64,000 nt of DNA from positions 62,001 to 126,000 of the forward strand of contig NZ_JAABOK010000015.1 in assembly GCF_009928525.1 (NCBI RefSeq), given 5' to 3'. This DNA comes from Chitinophaga solisilvae (GTDB taxonomy: Bacteria > Bacteroidota > Bacteroidia > Chitinophagales > Chitinophagaceae). Both the position numbers and the translations under genes were made by a program. The notes under the pieces were generated by a model. That model did no database searches. It saw nothing but the letters and a program-made list of their open reading frames with translations, and had not been told where the DNA came from. Below are positions 63,509 through 64,000 of the stretch, piece by piece; positions within the stretch are counted from its first letter, which is position 1, and the number at the start of each line of letters is the position of its first letter.

Positions 63509-64000
63509 GAGGAATAGTGAAGACAAGCATTGCGATCACCCTGATGCTTTGTGCTGTATTCTCCAGCTCCTACGGACAAGGTAATACCGGCAGTGTGAAC
63601 GGGGTAGTCACCGATCAGAGCGGCTCACCGCTTCCCGGCGCCACCGTGGAAGCATCAGCCAACGGCAAACGGGTGAATATCGCCATCTCTGATACCATCG
63701 GAAAGTTCGCATTTAAAAACTTACCCGCCGCCAGCTACACCTTCAATGTAAGCATGATTGGCTTTGACGCAAAATCATTTGCAGGATATAAAATAGTTCC
63801 GGGACATAACTCAGCGCTGTCATTTGTATTATCTTCTTCTGTAAGTGAACTGAGTAGTGTGGTGGTTATCGGATATGGTACCAGAAAAAGACAGGATGTG
63901 ACCGGATCTGTAGCCAAAGCAGACCTCCAGGTACAAAAACAATCGCCCAATGCCAACGTCATGTCCTCGCTGAGAGGTACTGTTCCGGGGCTGACCGTAG
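63505..64000 (+). CDS. 5' part of a SusC/RagA TonB-linked outer-membrane receptor
   Basis: About 165 residues before the window ends; no stop reached. It opens with a signal peptide (MRGIVKTSIAITLMLCAVFS, then SSYGQ), followed by a carboxypeptidase-like beta domain (GVVTDQSGSPLPGATVEA, VSMIGFDAKSF) and the start of the TonB plug (SSVVVIGYGTRKRQDVTGSV, LRGTVPGLTV). This is the usual SusC layout without an STN domain, so it is not expected to signal through FecR. A SusD partner should lie just right of the window. Confidence 0.9.
   Translation, partial: MRGIVKTSIAITLMLCAVFSSSYGQGNTGSVNGVVTDQSGSPLPGATVEASANGKRVNIAISDTIGKFAFKNLPAASYTFNVSMIGFDAKSFAGYKIVPGHNSALSFVLSSSVSELSSVVVIGYGTRKRQDVTGSVAKADLQVQKQSPNANVMSSLRGTVPGLTV

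Overview
The window reads as a stretch of a Bacteroidota chromosome, most likely a Chitinophaga-like member of the Chitinophagaceae. The grounds are SusC/SusD pairs, an ECF sigma/FecR/TonB-receptor locus, TAnnTTTG promoter boxes with mostly weak Shine-Dalgarno sequences, many small lipoproteins and membrane proteins, DUF6029/DUF6624/Omp28-type proteins, and large NRPS genes. No rRNA, tRNA, transposase or CRISPR array was seen.

Layout. 1-5.5 kb: housekeeping-like genes (VOC protein, DUF2461, zinc alcohol dehydrogenase plus methyltransferase, an NTF2-like protein) and a secreted WKNG-repeat protein. 5.5-23.3 kb: biosynthetic cluster 1, all on the plus strand: methyltransferase, O-carbamoyltransferase, cytochrome P450 and a 4412-residue four-module NRPS (C-A-T x4, then TE). 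Adenylation-pocket residues read by eye suggest Gly, Ser, Pro and an Orn-like residue, so a carbamoylated and oxidised tetrapeptide or lipotetrapeptide is the simplest prediction. 23.5-31.4 kb: an ECF sigma/FecR/SusC/SusD/lipoprotein uptake locus on the minus strand, convergent with cluster 1. 31.7-34.8 kb: a minus-strand operon of an Omp28-like lipoprotein, a TlpA thioredoxin and a DUF6029 outer-membrane protein. 35.1-40.1 kb: a DUF6624 gene, then a compact minus-strand cassette of a TcdB-like glycosyltransferase fused to GNAT, a PhyH dioxygenase and an MFS exporter, which looks like an uncharacterised small-molecule operon. 40.7-46.1 kb: NmrA-type oxidoreductase, AraC regulator with small membrane proteins, an orphan Cys-rich RiPP-precursor candidate (minus strand) divergent from a secreted HExxH protein, and a CrtO-like acyltransferase.

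46.2-60.4 kb is the most unusual part. After about 1.35 kb with no recognisable gene comes cluster 2: AraC regulator, penicillin-acyltransferase-type Ntn hydrolase, NRPS (C-A-T), PKS (KS-degenerate AT-ACP-TE), NRPS-like reductase (A-T-R) and a class I terpene-synthase-like protein with altered metal-binding motifs. Immediately downstream lies a deleted remnant of a CrtO-like gene, so cluster 2 is bracketed by an intact and a broken copy of the same gene family. The enzyme set does not match any pathway I recognise, and it is my main candidate for an undescribed system.

60.4-64 kb: a ricin-type lectin lipoprotein, an XRE-HTH/pentapeptide-repeat fusion, a NUDIX hydrolase and the 5' end of another SusC-like receptor that runs off the window. 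Three copies of a long AATTACGAATT-type palindrome sit in intergenic spaces of the first half. All domain and specificity calls come from reading the sequence by eye; no database search was run.
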